Source: Bifidobacterium breve
GTDB lineage: Bacteria; Actinomycetota; Thermoleophilia; Solirubrobacterales; Solirubrobacteraceae
Length of the DNA: 64,000 nucleotides
NCBI GenBank assembly: GCA_945878865.1
Contig: CAMCUD010000001.1
Span: forward strand, 248,001 to 312,000
Reading direction: 5' to 3'
Positions 1 through 7,981 of the stretch are shown here, one piece after another. The translations under genes were made by a program, and so were the position numbers. Within the stretch, counting starts at the first letter, position 1. Each line of letters begins with the position of its first letter. The notes below the pieces were generated by a model. That model saw only the letters and a list, made by a program, of their open reading frames with translations. It did no database searches and was not told where the DNA came from.

Positions 1-325
1 CGAGCGCCTCGACCCCGGTGTCGGTGACCTCGACGATGTGCCGCCGCCGGTCCTCGGGGTCACGGCGGCGCACCACGCACTCGCGTGACTCGAGGTCGTT
101 GAGCGCGCCGACGACGTTCGTCGGGTCCATCCGCAGTGCCTCGGCGAGACCCCGCTGCGTCGCGGTGCCGTGATCGCGCAGCAGCGTCAGCACGACGTAG
201 TGACGGGGACGCAGACCCCGCTCGTCGGGCAGCGACTCGCCCTCGCGCTGGGCGACGCGCGCCAGATGGGCGAGGAGCCCGAGCGAGTGACGGCTCTGCG
301 AGCCCGATGTCGGCGTGGAAGCCAC
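1..325 (-). CDS. MarR-family transcriptional regulator (3' end cut by window edge)
   Basis: Reading leftward from a GTG at 325, about 108 codons are open to the window edge. The product has the MarR winged-helix layout: an N-terminal helix, then LRPRHYVVLTLL, a recognition-helix region TQRGLAEALRMDPTNVVGAL, and the wing DLESRECVVRRRDPEDRR with the family's DxRxR-type signature. MarR proteins are dimeric repressors that release DNA on binding phenolic or oxidant ligands. The gene diverges from the azoreductase at 396, and a 13-bp palindrome lies between them, the classic arrangement for a repressor controlling itself and a redox enzyme. The start is the first GTG giving a full N-terminal dimerisation helix; the C-terminus lies outside the window. 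Confidence 0.85.
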   Translation of the reverse strand, partial: MASTPTSGSQSRHSLGLLAHLARVAQREGESLPDERGLRPRHYVVLTLLRDHGTATQRGLAEALRMDPTNVVGALNDLESRECVVRRRDPEDRRRHIVEVTDTGVEAL

Positions 326-356
326 CCCTGGAGTCTAGCCCGCGCACCATCGATGC

Positions 357-387
357 TTGCTGTAACGATAATCGTTTGTGCTATACC
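357..387 (+). promoter_or_regulatory. Leaderless promoter of the azoreductase gene
   Basis: A -35-like TTGCTG (357-362) and a -10-like TATACC (382-387, spacer 19) end 8 nt before the ATG at 396. No Shine-Dalgarno is present, so the transcript probably begins at or next to the start codon. The MarR-type palindrome 364-376 lies inside the spacer. Confidence 0.5.
364..376. promoter_or_regulatory. 13-bp palindrome, probable MarR operator
   Basis: AACGAT-A-ATCGTT is a perfect inverted repeat with a single central base. It sits between the divergent marR (start 325) and azoreductase (start 396) genes, within the azoreductase promoter spacer. Its size and location fit a MarR dimer site; binding is inferred. 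Confidence 0.5.
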
Positions 388-395
388 AATGATCT

Positions 396-1040
396 ATGGC
401 ACACCTCCTTCATCTCGATTCATCGATGCGCACCGACGGCTCCCGCAGCCGCAAGCTCTCGCAGCACTACGTCGATCTGTGGCTCCGGGCCAATCCGGGC
501 GGGACGGTCACCACCCGCGACCTCGCGGCGGACCCGATCCCCCACATCGACATGACGTCGTTCAGCGCGAACCTCGTCGCGCCCGAGGACCGCACGCCCG
601 AGCAGCAGGCCGCCCGCGCGCTCACGGACGAGCTCGTCGGCGAGGTCCTCGCCGCCGACGTGATCGTGCTCGGCTCGGGCCTCTACAACTTCGGGCCGCC
701 CTCCACGGTGAAGGCGTGGTTCGACCACCTCGTGGTCCCCGGCGTCACGCTTGGACCCGACGGCGGGACGCTCGGCGACAAGCAGCTCGTCCTCACGCTC
801 GCCAACGGCGGCGGTTACGGGCCGGGCTCGCCGAAGGAGGGCTGGGACCACCGCACGCCGTGGCTCGCCCACGCCTTCGAGCAGCTCGGGCTCACGGACG
901 TCGAGGTCTACACCGCCGAGCTCACGCTCTCGCGGGAGAGCCCGGCGATGATTCCGCTCGACCTGGGTGACGCCGAGGACGCGAGCTTCGCCGCGGCGAT
1001 CGCGGCGATGGAGGAGCGCTTTGCCGGCGTGACCGTCTAG
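396..1040 (+). CDS. azoR: FMN-dependent NADH-azoreductase (AzoR family)
   Basis: This 214-residue flavodoxin-fold protein matches the usual length of AzoR quinone/azo reductases, which use NAD(P)H and FMN for two-electron reduction of quinones and azo compounds in the cytosol. Recognisable pieces are the N-terminal strand and phosphate-binding loop LLHLDSSMRTDGSRSRKL, the FMN-contacting GSGLYNFGPPSTVKAWFDHL (family form PMYNFxIPSxLKAWID, here at about residues 91-110), and LTLANGGGYG. The start is fixed by a -10 box 8 nt upstream and no ribosome-binding site. Divergent from a MarR gene, it is probably induced by electrophiles or quinones. Confidence 0.88.
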   Translation: MAHLLHLDSSMRTDGSRSRKLSQHYVDLWLRANPGGTVTTRDLAADPIPHIDMTSFSANLVAPEDRTPEQQAARALTDELVGEVLAADVIVLGSGLYNFGPPSTVKAWFDHLVVPGVTLGPDGGTLGDKQLVLTLANGGGYGPGSPKEGWDHRTPWLAHAFEQLGLTDVEVYTAELTLSRESPAMIPLDLGDAEDASFAAAIAAMEERFAGVTV

Positions 1041-1049
1041 CCTGGGTGG

Positions 1050-1140
1050 TGGCCCGGTCGCCGGGCCATCGCATGCGCGACGCTCGCTGACAGCCGCCAC
1101 GACCCGACGCCGCCCCGTTCGCGGGCGGCGCCCGCGGCTG
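1050..1140 (+). promoter_or_regulatory. Structured leader of the ABC-F gene: two hairpin regions around a 5-codon ORF
   Basis: Between azoR and the ABC-F ATPase lie a hairpin of 8 pairs (TGGCCCGG at 1050-1057, loop TCG, partner 1061-1068), a five-codon ORF (1073-1090), and a nested structure: outer stem CAGCCGC (1091-1097) with GCGGCTG (1134-1140) enclosing inner stem CGCCGCCC (1108-1115) with GGGCGGCG (1123-1130). The nested stem begins at the base after the mini-ORF stop. ABC-F genes are often controlled by ribosome stalling in such leaders; the first hairpin could instead be the azoR terminator. Confidence 0.45.
1073..1090 (+). CDS. Candidate leader peptide MRDAR upstream of ABC-F gene
   Basis: ATG-CGC-GAC-GCT-CGC-TGA encodes five residues. 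It lies between two hairpins and stops right where the second stem begins. No ribosome-binding site is evident, and at this length chance cannot be excluded. It is listed because leader peptides of this size commonly precede antibiotic-responsive ABC-F genes. Confidence 0.25.
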   Translation: MRDAR

Positions 1141-1171
1141 TCTCCGTCCCGTCCTTCGGAAGGAGCACCGC

Positions 1172-2800
1172 ATGCCATCCACCCTTCTCGACGCCCGCGG
1201 CGTCACCAAGCAGTTCGGAGCACGCACGGTCCTGGCCGGCGTCGACCTGCGCGTCGACGCCGGGAACCGCCTTGCGCTCGCCGGGCCCAACGGCTCGGGC
1301 AAGTCGACGCTCCTGCGGATCCTCGCCGGAGCCGAGCCGCCGGACGGGGGAACCGTCGTCGCGCACGGCACGGTCGGGTTCCTGCCGCAGCTCGCCGACG
1401 CCGGTGACGGCCGCACGGTCCGCGAACGCGTGCTCGAACAGGCCGGGCTCGTCGGGGCGACCGCAGAGTTCGAGCGGTGGGCCGCCCGGCTCCAAGCCGG
1501 CGACCTCGCGGCGATCGAGCCGCACGCCGCAGCCCTGGAGCGCTGGCTCGCGCTCGGCGGCGACGACGCCGAGGCGCGGCTCGGCGCCGCCGCGGCGGAC
1601 CTCGGACTCGATCCCGCGATGTTCGACCGGCCGCTGTCCAGCCTCTCCGGCGGGCAGGCCGCGCGGGCCGGGCTCGCTGCGCTGCAGATCGCGCGGTTCG
1701 ACGTCGTCCTGCTCGACGAGCCGACGAACCATCTCGACGCCGACGGGCTCGCGCGACTCACCGCGCTGCTGCGCGAGCGAACGGGCGGGGTCGTTCTCGT
1801 ATCCCACGACCGGGCGCTGCTGGCCGACGTCGCCGACGAGGTCGTCGTGCTCGACCCGCGGACCGGGAGGGCCGAGCATCGCCGCGGTGGATGGGAGGCG
1901 TTCGAACGTGAGCAGGCGGCAGCGCGCGCAGCCGCGCGGGCGGCGCACGACCACGCCGTCGCCCAGAACGTCGCGGCGCAGCAGGCCGCGCGGGAGATCC
2001 GCCGGCGGGCGGCGGCGAAGGTGCGCGGGGCCACGCGCGCGCCACGCGACAACGACAAGTTCCAGCGCGAATGGGCGTCCATGCGGGCGGACGGGATGGC
2101 GAACCGGGCCCGCAAGCTGGCCGACCGCGTCGAGCGGGCGGAGGTCCCGGAGAAGCCGTTCGAAGCGCGAGCGCTGCAGCTCGTCCTCACCGCGGCCGAG
2201 CAGCGAGGCGGCCCCGTGCTCGCCCTCGACGGCGCCGTGGTCCGGCGGGGCGGGTGGACGCTGGGGCCGGTCAGCCTCGCGCTCGCGCACGGGGAGCGGG
2301 TGCTCGTCAGCGGGCCGAACGGCAGCGGCAAGTCGACGCTCCTGCGTGCCGCCGCGGGCGACCTTCCCCTCGACGCGGGGAGGCGAACCGCAGGTTCGGG
2401 CGTGGTGGTCGCCACGCTCGGGCAGCACCGCGACGCGCTGGCGGGCGTCCGGCCGCTCTTCGACGAGGTGCGCGCGCTCACCGGCCTGGACGAGTCCGAG
2501 GCGCGGACGGCGCTCGCCTCGTTCGGACTCGAGGCCGATGCCGTGACCCGGCCGGCGCACACCCTCTCCCCCGGCGAGCGCACGCGGGCGGAGCTCACGG
2601 TTCTCACGCACGCGCGCGCGAAGGTGCTCGTGCTCGACGAGCCGACGAACCACCTCGACGTCGAGTCGCTTGAGGTGCTCGAGTCGGCGCTCGAGGACTG
2701 GCCCGGCGCGCTGCTCGTCGCCACGCATGACCGGCGGCTGCGCGAGGCACTGCGACTCGACCGCGCGCTCGAACTAGGCTCCGAGCGATGCCCGTCCTGA
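1172..2800 (+). CDS. ABC-F family ATPase (ribosome-associated, possible antibiotic resistance factor)
   Basis: 542 residues with two ABC domains and no membrane segments, the ABC-F plan. Domain 1 has Walker A GPNGSGKST (about residue 39), signature LSGGQ and Walker B VVLLDEPTNHLD. The charged interdomain linker (about 245-320) would reach the ribosomal P-site tRNA. Domain 2 has a second GPNGSGKST (about 380), a degenerate signature LSPGE and Walker B VLVLDEPTNHLD. ABC-F proteins bind the E site and modulate peptidyl-transferase geometry; some confer resistance to macrolides, lincosamides, pleuromutilins or streptogramins. The start has a strong Shine-Dalgarno (GGAAGGAG, 1158-1165). Its structured leader suggests attenuation. 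Substrate class cannot be told from sequence alone. Confidence 0.9.
   Translation: MPSTLLDARGVTKQFGARTVLAGVDLRVDAGNRLALAGPNGSGKSTLLRILAGAEPPDGGTVVAHGTVGFLPQLADAGDGRTVRERVLEQAGLVGATAEFERWAARLQAGDLAAIEPHAAALERWLALGGDDAEARLGAAAADLGLDPAMFDRPLSSLSGGQAARAGLAALQIARFDVVLLDEPTNHLDADGLARLTALLRERTGGVVLVSHDRALLADVADEVVVLDPRTGRAEHRRGGWEAFEREQAAARAAARAAHDHAVAQNVAAQQAAREIRRRAAAKVRGATRAPRDNDKFQREWASMRADGMANRARKLADRVERAEVPEKPFEARALQLVLTAAEQRGGPVLALDGAVVRRGGWTLGPVSLALAHGERVLVSGPNGSGKSTLLRAAAGDLPLDAGRRTAGSGVVVATLGQHRDALAGVRPLFDEVRALTGLDESEARTALASFGLEADAVTRPAHTLSPGERTRAELTVLTHARAKVLVLDEPTNHLDVESLEVLESALEDWPGALLVATHDRRLREALRLDRALELGSERCPS
2775..2780 (+). promoter_or_regulatory. Internal -10 box for the sulfurtransferase gene
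   Basis: TAGGCT lies 7 nt before the sulfurtransferase ATG at 2788, inside the last codons of the ABC-F gene, and no ribosome-binding site precedes that ATG. It matches the leaderless spacing seen elsewhere in the window, so the gene may be transcribed alone as well as by readthrough. Confidence 0.4.
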
Positions 2801-3588
2801 TCACCGCAGGAGAGCTGCACGACGACCTGGCACTCCTCGACGTCCGCTGGCAGCTTGGTGGCCCGCCCGGGATCGAGGACTACCGCGCCGGCCACATCCC
2901 CGGTGCGGTGTTCGTCGACCTGGACACCGAGCTGGCCGGACCGCCGTCGGCCGAGCGCGGCCGTCATCCGCTGCCCGACATCGCCGACCTGCAGGCCGCC
3001 GCGCGGCGTTGGGGCGTCCGCACCGGCCAGACGGTGGTCGCCTACGACGCGACCGGGAACCTCGCTGCCGCGCGGGCGTGGTGGCTGCTGCGCTGGGCGG
3101 GGCTCGAGGACGTGCGGCTGCTCGACGGCGGGCTCGCGGCATGGGAGGGCGAGCTGGCCGCCGGCGACGAGCACGCCGCTCCCGGTGACGTGACGCTCAG
3201 CCCCGGGCACCTGCCGACGATCGCGCTCGATGAGGTCGCAACGTTCGCGCAGCGCGCCACGCTGCTCGACGCGCGGGCGGCTGAGCGCTTCCGGGGAGAG
3301 GTCGAGCCCGTCGACCCGCGCGCCGGCCACATCCCGGGCGCTGTCAGCGCGCCGACGACCGAGAACCTCGCCGCCGACGGGCGGTTCCTGCCCGCAGACA
3401 CGCTGCGCACGCGGTTCGAGGCGCTCGGCGCGGACGGACGGGTCGGCGTGTACTGCGGCTCAGGCGTCACCGCGGCGCACGAGCTTGCCGCCCTCGCGAT
3501 CGCCGGGTACGAGGACGCGGCGCTGTACCCGGGCTCGTTCTCGCAGTGGAGCAACCAGCCAGAGTTGCCCGTCGCCACCGGCGACTGA
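2788..3588 (+). CDS. Thiosulfate/3-mercaptopyruvate sulfurtransferase, two rhodanese domains
   Basis: 266 residues holding tandem rhodanese domains. The N-terminal one (about 1-130; LLDVRWQLGG, YRAGHIPGA) has no catalytic cysteine, as is usual; the C-terminal one carries the active-site loop YCGSGVTA with Cys223, the CGSGVTA form typical of mercaptopyruvate-type enzymes rather than CRKGVT thiosulfate types. The reaction is transfer of a sulfane sulfur from thiosulfate or 3-mercaptopyruvate to cyanide or thiols, via a cysteine persulfide in the cytosol. The gene overlaps the ABC-F gene by 13 bp and has its own -10 box. A 15-bp-stem hairpin begins in its stop codon. Confidence 0.9.
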   Translation: MPVLITAGELHDDLALLDVRWQLGGPPGIEDYRAGHIPGAVFVDLDTELAGPPSAERGRHPLPDIADLQAAARRWGVRTGQTVVAYDATGNLAAARAWWLLRWAGLEDVRLLDGGLAAWEGELAAGDEHAAPGDVTLSPGHLPTIALDEVATFAQRATLLDARAAERFRGEVEPVDPRAGHIPGAVSAPTTENLAADGRFLPADTLRTRFEALGADGRVGVYCGSGVTAAHELAALAIAGYEDAALYPGSFSQWSNQPELPVATGD

Positions 3589-3634
3589 TCGGGTCGAGTT
3601 TCGGGGCCTCCTGCACCCAAAACTCGACCCGATC
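3587..3634. terminator. 15-bp perfect-stem hairpin at the end of the sulfurtransferase gene
   Basis: GATCGGGTCGAGTTT (3587-3601) and its exact reverse complement (3620-3634) enclose an 18-nt loop. The stem begins inside the TGA stop (3586-3588). No T-run follows, so it would act as a U-less terminator or a 3' RNA stabiliser. Confidence 0.6.
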
Positions 3635-3644
3635 CCAGGACGAA

Positions 3645-3677
3645 TACGGCAACGCGGCCCGGCAACTACGGCAATGC
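3645..3677 (+). repeat. Direct repeat of an 11-mer spaced 22 bp upstream of the DUF4242 promoter
   Basis: TACGGCAACGC (3645-3655) and TACGGCAATGC (3667-3677) are direct repeats exactly 22 bp apart, two helical turns, so both lie on one face of the DNA. They precede the -10 box at 3706 where no -35 is visible, which would fit an activator site. Confidence 0.4.
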
Positions 3678-3705
3678 CACCGATGGCAGCCCGCCGGCCC
3701 GGACA

Positions 3706-3711
3706 TACGGT
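3706..3711 (+). promoter_or_regulatory. -10 box of the DUF4242 gene
   Basis: TACGGT, the -10 form most used in this window, predicts a start of transcription near 3718 and a leader of about 30 nt containing the Shine-Dalgarno AAGGAG (3736-3741, 7 nt before the ATG). No -35 match is seen at the right distance. Confidence 0.4.
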
Positions 3712-3748
3712 CTTCAGCGTCACCTCAATCCACTCAAGGAGAGACGCA

Positions 3749-4033
3749 ATGATCACCTACCTCATCGAGCGCGAGGTCCCCGGTGCAAGCCAGCTGACCG
3801 ACGAGGAGCTGCTTGGCATTACGACCACCTCGAACGATGCAGTCGAGTCGCTGAACAAGCCGTATACGTGGCTGTACAGCTTCGTGGCCGGCGACAAGAT
3901 CTACTGCCTCCACACCGCCGAGAGCGAGGAGGTCATCCGTGAGCACGCACGCCGCGGCGGCTTCCCCGCCAACGCGGTCAACGTCGTCGCGAACGTGTTC
4001 GGCGCCGACGGCCTGCGCGAGATGCCCCGGTAG
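3749..4033 (+). CDS. DUF4242 family small protein (SCO4226-like)
   Basis: 94 residues, MITYLIEREVPG at the start and NVVANVFGADGL near the end, with the conserved LYSFVAGDKIYCLHTA core. This is the DUF4242 ferredoxin-like fold; the characterised Streptomyces coelicolor member SCO4226 is a nickel-binding dimer. Cellular role is not established. A good Shine-Dalgarno (AAGGAG) fixes the start, in contrast to the leaderless genes around it. It stands alone between a long hairpin on the left and the LAL regulator's own promoter on the right. Confidence 0.8.
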   Translation: MITYLIEREVPGASQLTDEELLGITTTSNDAVESLNKPYTWLYSFVAGDKIYCLHTAESEEVIREHARRGGFPANAVNVVANVFGADGLREMPR

Positions 4034-4095
4034 GACCACCACGGGAGGAGCGCCACTTCGGGAGCGGCGCTCCTCCCTCGGTCCAGAAAACCTCC

Positions 4096-4123
4096 TTGCG
4101 CGCGCATGGCCCCGACGTACACT
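4096..4123 (+). promoter_or_regulatory. Leaderless promoter of the LAL regulator
   Basis: TTGCGC (4096-4101), a 16-nt spacer, TACACT (4118-4123), then 6 nt to an ATG at 4130. This is the best-formed promoter seen here and selects ATG 4130 over the upstream ATG at 4106, which would lie inside the promoter. Confidence 0.65.
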
Positions 4124-4129
4124 CGCGTC

Positions 4130-6991
4130 ATGGAGGACGGCGTCCTCGTCGAGCGCGAGACCGAACAGGCGTGGCTGAGCACACCGCTGCATGCGGCGCT
4201 CCAGGGCCGCGGCTCGCTCGTCCTCGTCGCCGGCGAGGCGGGCATCGGCAAGACCCGGTTGAGCGAGCAGGCCGTCGACGGCATCGACGCGCACATCCTG
4301 CGCGGGACCCCGGGGCCGGGCGCCGTCGCCTACGGGCCGATCATCGCCGCGCTGCGCAGCTTCCTGCGCAACCTCCCCGACGGCTTCGAGCCCAGCGCCC
4401 CACTGCGCCCGCACCTCGCGCTGCTGCTTCCCGAGCTGGGCGAGCCCGCGCCGAGCAGCGACCGCGCGACGCTCTTCGAAGCGATCCGCTGCGCGCTGGT
4501 GAAGATCGTCGAGCGCCGCCCGGCGGTCCTTCTGCTCGACGACCTGCAGGCCTCCGACGACGCGACGCTCGAAGTCCTCGCGGCGCTCGCGGGCCCGCTG
4601 GAGGAGATGCCGCTGCTCGTCGTCGGGACGTACCGCTCCGACGAGGTGCCCCGCACCCACCCGCTGCGACGCCTGCGCGACGAGCTGCGCCGCGAGGCGC
4701 GCCTGCACGAGCTCACGCTGCGCCCACTCACGCGGGAGGGGACGGCGGCGCTCGTCGCGCGGGTGCTCGGCACGACGCCGACGTCGCGCCTCGTCGTCAC
4801 CCTGCACGACCGCACTGGCGGGGTCCCCTTCTTCATCGAGGAACTCGCCGCCGCGCTGCTGGACAGCGGCCGGCTGACGTCGACACCCGTCGGCCTCGAC
4901 CTCGTCGCCGACGACGAGCTCCCGCTGCCCCAGACCGTCCGTGACGCGGGCGCGTTGCGCGCCGCCGCGCTCTCGGCCACCGCGCGCACCACCGCGGAGG
5001 CGGCGTCCGTCGCGGGCACGCGCGTGGATCTCGATCTCCTCGCCGCGATCGGCGCCGAGGGCGGGCTGGAGGAGCTGCAGGCCAGCGGACTGCTCGTCGC
5101 CGCCGAACCGGGCGTGGCGATGTTCCGCCACCCGCTGCTGCGTGACGCGATCTACGAGGACGTGCCGTGGCTGCAGTGCCGCGCGCTGCACCGCCAGCTG
5201 GCCGAGGCGCTCGATCAGCGCGGCGGCCGCCACGCGGAGATCGCCGCGCATCGGCTCGCCGCGCGCGACACGGAAGGGGCGCTCGACGCGCTCGTCCTCG
5301 CCGCCGGGGAGGCCGCCGACGTCTACGCCTACCGCGACGCGACGCGCTTCGGGCGCGAAGCGCTGGCGATGTGGCCCGAGGGCGAACGGCGCGCCGAGCG
5401 GCTGGCGGTGCTCGAACGCCACGCGCGCGTGGCGGAACTCACCGGCGACCTCGCCGAGGCGGCGCGGGCACAGCGCGAGGTCGTCGCCGCGCGGCGAAGC
5501 GAGACCGCCGGACGCGCGCTCGCCGACGCGGAACGGCGCCTCGCCGGCATCTACGAGCTGCAGGGCGACCGCGAGCGGGCGATCGCCGCGCGGCGCGTCG
5601 CCTCCGACGCCTACGCGGCGAACGGGCTGCCAGCCGACGCGGCGACCGAGCGGCTGAACGCCGCCCGTGCGCTGGAGGCGATCGGCGCGTACACCGAGGC
5701 CGCGGCGCTCGCCGACCAGGCGCTCGAGGAGGCCGGCCGCGCCGGGCGGACCGACCTGCGCGCCCGCGCGCTGGGTCAGCAGGGGATCACCCGCGTGAAG
5801 GCCGGCGACACGGACGCCGGGATCGAGCGACTCCAGGCGGGGCTGTCGCTCGCGCTCGAGCACGAGCTGTCGCTCGAAGCCGCGGCGATCTACCAGCGCC
5901 TGGGCACCGCCAACGAGATCTCCGGCGACTACGCGGGCGCGCGCGACGCGCTCGCCACCGCCGTCGGCGTCTGCGACACGCACGGCGACCCCGACCTGCG
6001 CCACCTGTGCCTGAGCTGCATGGCCTACGTGCTGCGCGAGCTCGGCGACTGGGACCGCGCCGTGGAGATCGCCGAGGACCTGCGCCCGCCCGGCGCGACG
6101 CTGCGCGCGACCCTCGTCGCCGACGGGATGCTCGGCGGCATCCTCGCCTTCCGCGGTGACACCGCTGCCGGGCGCCCGCTGCTGCTCACGACACTCGACA
6201 CCGCCACGCGCGTCGACTCGATCTCGATGGCCGTCGACAGCGCCGCCTGCCTGGCCTGGCTCGAGCAGCACGAAGGCAACACCGCGCAGGCGCGCGAGCA
6301 CATCCGCTTCCTGCTCGAGCGATGGGAGCGCAGCGAGGACCACCACTACGCCGTCTGGGGCCTGCGCTGGGCGGCGACGTGGCTGGCCGGGATCGGGGAA
6401 CTCGCCGACGCGCGGGCGTGCATCGAGGCGCTGTCGGCGATCGCCGCCGACACCGGCCACGCCGACGCGCTGGCCGCGCTCGCGCACGCGCTGGGTGAGA
6501 GCGCGCTGGCCGACGGGGAGATCGAGACGGCCGTCGACCAGATCGAGCACGCGTTGACCCTGCACGAGCGCCTCGACATCCCGTTCGAGCGCGCGCAGAT
6601 CGCGCTGCGCGCCGGGATCGCGCTTTCGGCGGCGGGGCGCCCCTACGACGCGGTCGCCCGGTTCCGCGAAGCGCACCGCGCCGCGCGCCGGCTCGGCGCT
6701 GCGCCCCTGGCGGCGCAGGCGGCGGAGGGCGTCGCACGGCTCGGCGCGTCGGTCGAGGAGCAGCTCGGCCGCCGGGCCGCCGCCGACCACGAGCATGCCG
6801 GGCTGTCGCGGCGAGAGCTCGAGGTCATGCGGTTCGTGGCGTCCGGGCGAACGAATCGGGAGATCGCCGACGAGCTCGTCCTCAGCACCCGGACCGTCGA
6901 CATGCACGTCCGCAACATCCTCACGAAGCTGCGGTGCCGCAGCCGGACCGAGGCCGCGACGCGCGCCGGCGACCTCGGGCTGCTCGGCTGA
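4130..6991 (+). CDS. LAL-family LuxR-type regulator with N-terminal AAA/STAND ATPase
   Basis: 953 residues from the leaderless ATG. An N-terminal ATPase module has Walker A AGEAGIGKTR (about residues 33-42) and Walker B AVLLLDDLQ (about 131-139). A long helical middle (about 330-850), rich in Ala/Leu/Glu/Arg, looks like TPR-type repeats that sense a ligand or partner. The C-terminal LuxR helix-turn-helix (about 884-945) reads LSRRELEVMRFVASGRTNRE and VDMHVRNILTKL. This is the MalT/LAL plan: ATP- and inducer-dependent oligomerisation activates target promoters. An esterase gene starts 3 nt after its stop and a VOC gene 3 nt after that, so these are likely co-transcribed. The inducer is unknown. 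Confidence 0.88.
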   Translation: MEDGVLVERETEQAWLSTPLHAALQGRGSLVLVAGEAGIGKTRLSEQAVDGIDAHILRGTPGPGAVAYGPIIAALRSFLRNLPDGFEPSAPLRPHLALLLPELGEPAPSSDRATLFEAIRCALVKIVERRPAVLLLDDLQASDDATLEVLAALAGPLEEMPLLVVGTYRSDEVPRTHPLRRLRDELRREARLHELTLRPLTREGTAALVARVLGTTPTSRLVVTLHDRTGGVPFFIEELAAALLDSGRLTSTPVGLDLVADDELPLPQTVRDAGALRAAALSATARTTAEAASVAGTRVDLDLLAAIGAEGGLEELQASGLLVAAEPGVAMFRHPLLRDAIYEDVPWLQCRALHRQLAEALDQRGGRHAEIAAHRLAARDTEGALDALVLAAGEAADVYAYRDATRFGREALAMWPEGERRAERLAVLERHARVAELTGDLAEAARAQREVVAARRSETAGRALADAERRLAGIYELQGDRERAIAARRVASDAYAANGLPADAATERLNAARALEAIGAYTEAAALADQALEEAGRAGRTDLRARALGQQGITRVKAGDTDAGIERLQAGLSLALEHELSLEAAAIYQRLGTANEISGDYAGARDALATAVGVCDTHGDPDLRHLCLSCMAYVLRELGDWDRAVEIAEDLRPPGATLRATLVADGMLGGILAFRGDTAAGRPLLLTTLDTATRVDSISMAVDSAACLAWLEQHEGNTAQAREHIRFLLERWERSEDHHYAVWGLRWAATWLAGIGELADARACIEALSAIAADTGHADALAALAHALGESALADGEIETAVDQIEHALTLHERLDIPFERAQIALRAGIALSAAGRPYDAVARFREAHRAARRLGAAPLAAQAAEGVARLGASVEEQLGRRAAADHEHAGLSRRELEVMRFVASGRTNREIADELVLSTRTVDMHVRNILTKLRCRSRTEAATRAGDLGLLG

Positions 6992-6994
6992 TCG

Positions 6995-7978
6995 ATGCGG
7001 CTGCGGCGACGCGTCAAGCTCGCGCTCGTCGCGCTCGGGATCCAGCTCACCCTGCCGTTCAGCCCGCGGCCGACGATCTGGCTCATGGGTCGCGTGCTGC
7101 TGCTCGACGGCGCCGGCCCGTCCCCCGAGCTCGAGCGCCACGCACCCGAGGGCGTGACGGTCATGCGCGACGAGGCCTACGGCGACGGCCCCCGCGAGCG
7201 GTTCGACCTGCACCGCCCCGCCGATGCCGACGGCCCGCTGCCGGTGATCGTCTGGCTGCACGGCGGCGGCTGGGTGGGCGGCTCGAAGGTCCAGAGCTGG
7301 CCGTACTTCCAGGTCCTCGCCGCGGAGGGCTATGCGGTCGTCGCCGCCGAGTACGCGCTCGCGCCTGACCACACCTATCCGACGCCGGTCCGCCAGGTCA
7401 TGCGGCTGCTCGCGCGCCTGCAGGCCGAGGCCGCGCGCCTCGGCATCGACCCGGATCGCATCGTGCTCGCCGGGGACAGCGCGGGCGCGCAGATCGCCGC
7501 CCAGGCCGCCGCGCTCGTCACGACGCCGGGGTACGCGGAGCTCGTCGGCGTGGAGCCGACGGTCGCGCTCGAGCAGCTGCGCGGCGTCGTGCTGGCGTGC
7601 GGGCCGTACGACCTGCATGGGATCCCGCGGTCGCGTCGTCACGGCTGGACGCACGCGTTGTTCTGGGCGTACTCCGGCACGCGCCGGTACGCGACCGACG
7701 AGCACTTCGCGACGTGGTCGGTCGCCGATCACCTCAGCGAGCGGTTCCCTCCCGCGCTGCTCACCGTGGGCGACACCGATCCGCTCTTCCGCCACACCGT
7801 GCTGCTGGCCGACCGGCTCCGCGAACTGGGCGCCGAGGTCGAGACCGTCCTGCCCGCGCCCGGCACCGGCGCGGGCCACGAGTACCAGTTCGAGCTCGAC
7901 ACCGCGGACGCGCAGGAGTTCCTGCGGCGGGCGATCGGGTTCCTGGCGTCGGTCACGCCGCGCGCCCCCGCGGTCTGA
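6995..7978 (+). CDS. Alpha/beta hydrolase, HSL-type esterase (acetyl esterase family)
   Basis: 327 residues with the hormone-sensitive-lipase family marks: oxyanion motif WLHGGGWVGG (about 87-96) and nucleophile elbow GDSAGA (about 160-165). The acid is probably the Asp in the VGDTDPLF stretch and the base the His in GAGHEYQF. The N-terminal stretch (about 5-30) is basic then hydrophobic and may be a membrane anchor. It hydrolyses short-chain esters; the natural substrate is unknown. The ATG is 3 nt after the LAL stop, suggesting translational coupling. Confidence 0.85.
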   Translation: MRLRRRVKLALVALGIQLTLPFSPRPTIWLMGRVLLLDGAGPSPELERHAPEGVTVMRDEAYGDGPRERFDLHRPADADGPLPVIVWLHGGGWVGGSKVQSWPYFQVLAAEGYAVVAAEYALAPDHTYPTPVRQVMRLLARLQAEAARLGIDPDRIVLAGDSAGAQIAAQAAALVTTPGYAELVGVEPTVALEQLRGVVLACGPYDLHGIPRSRRHGWTHALFWAYSGTRRYATDEHFATWSVADHLSERFPPALLTVGDTDPLFRHTVLLADRLRELGAEVETVLPAPGTGAGHEYQFELDTADAQEFLRRAIGFLASVTPRAPAV

Positions 7979-7981
7979 CCG

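Noticed and set aside
922-3330. Minus-strand frame of about 800 codons opposite the ABC-F and sulfurtransferase genes.
   Set aside because: Ser/Arg-rich, no domains; the plus-strand genes are unambiguous.
3734-7879. Minus-strand frame of about 1380 codons opposite the LAL regulator.
   Set aside because: Low-complexity Arg/Gly/Ala composition and no motifs; the plus strand carries Walker and LuxR motifs.
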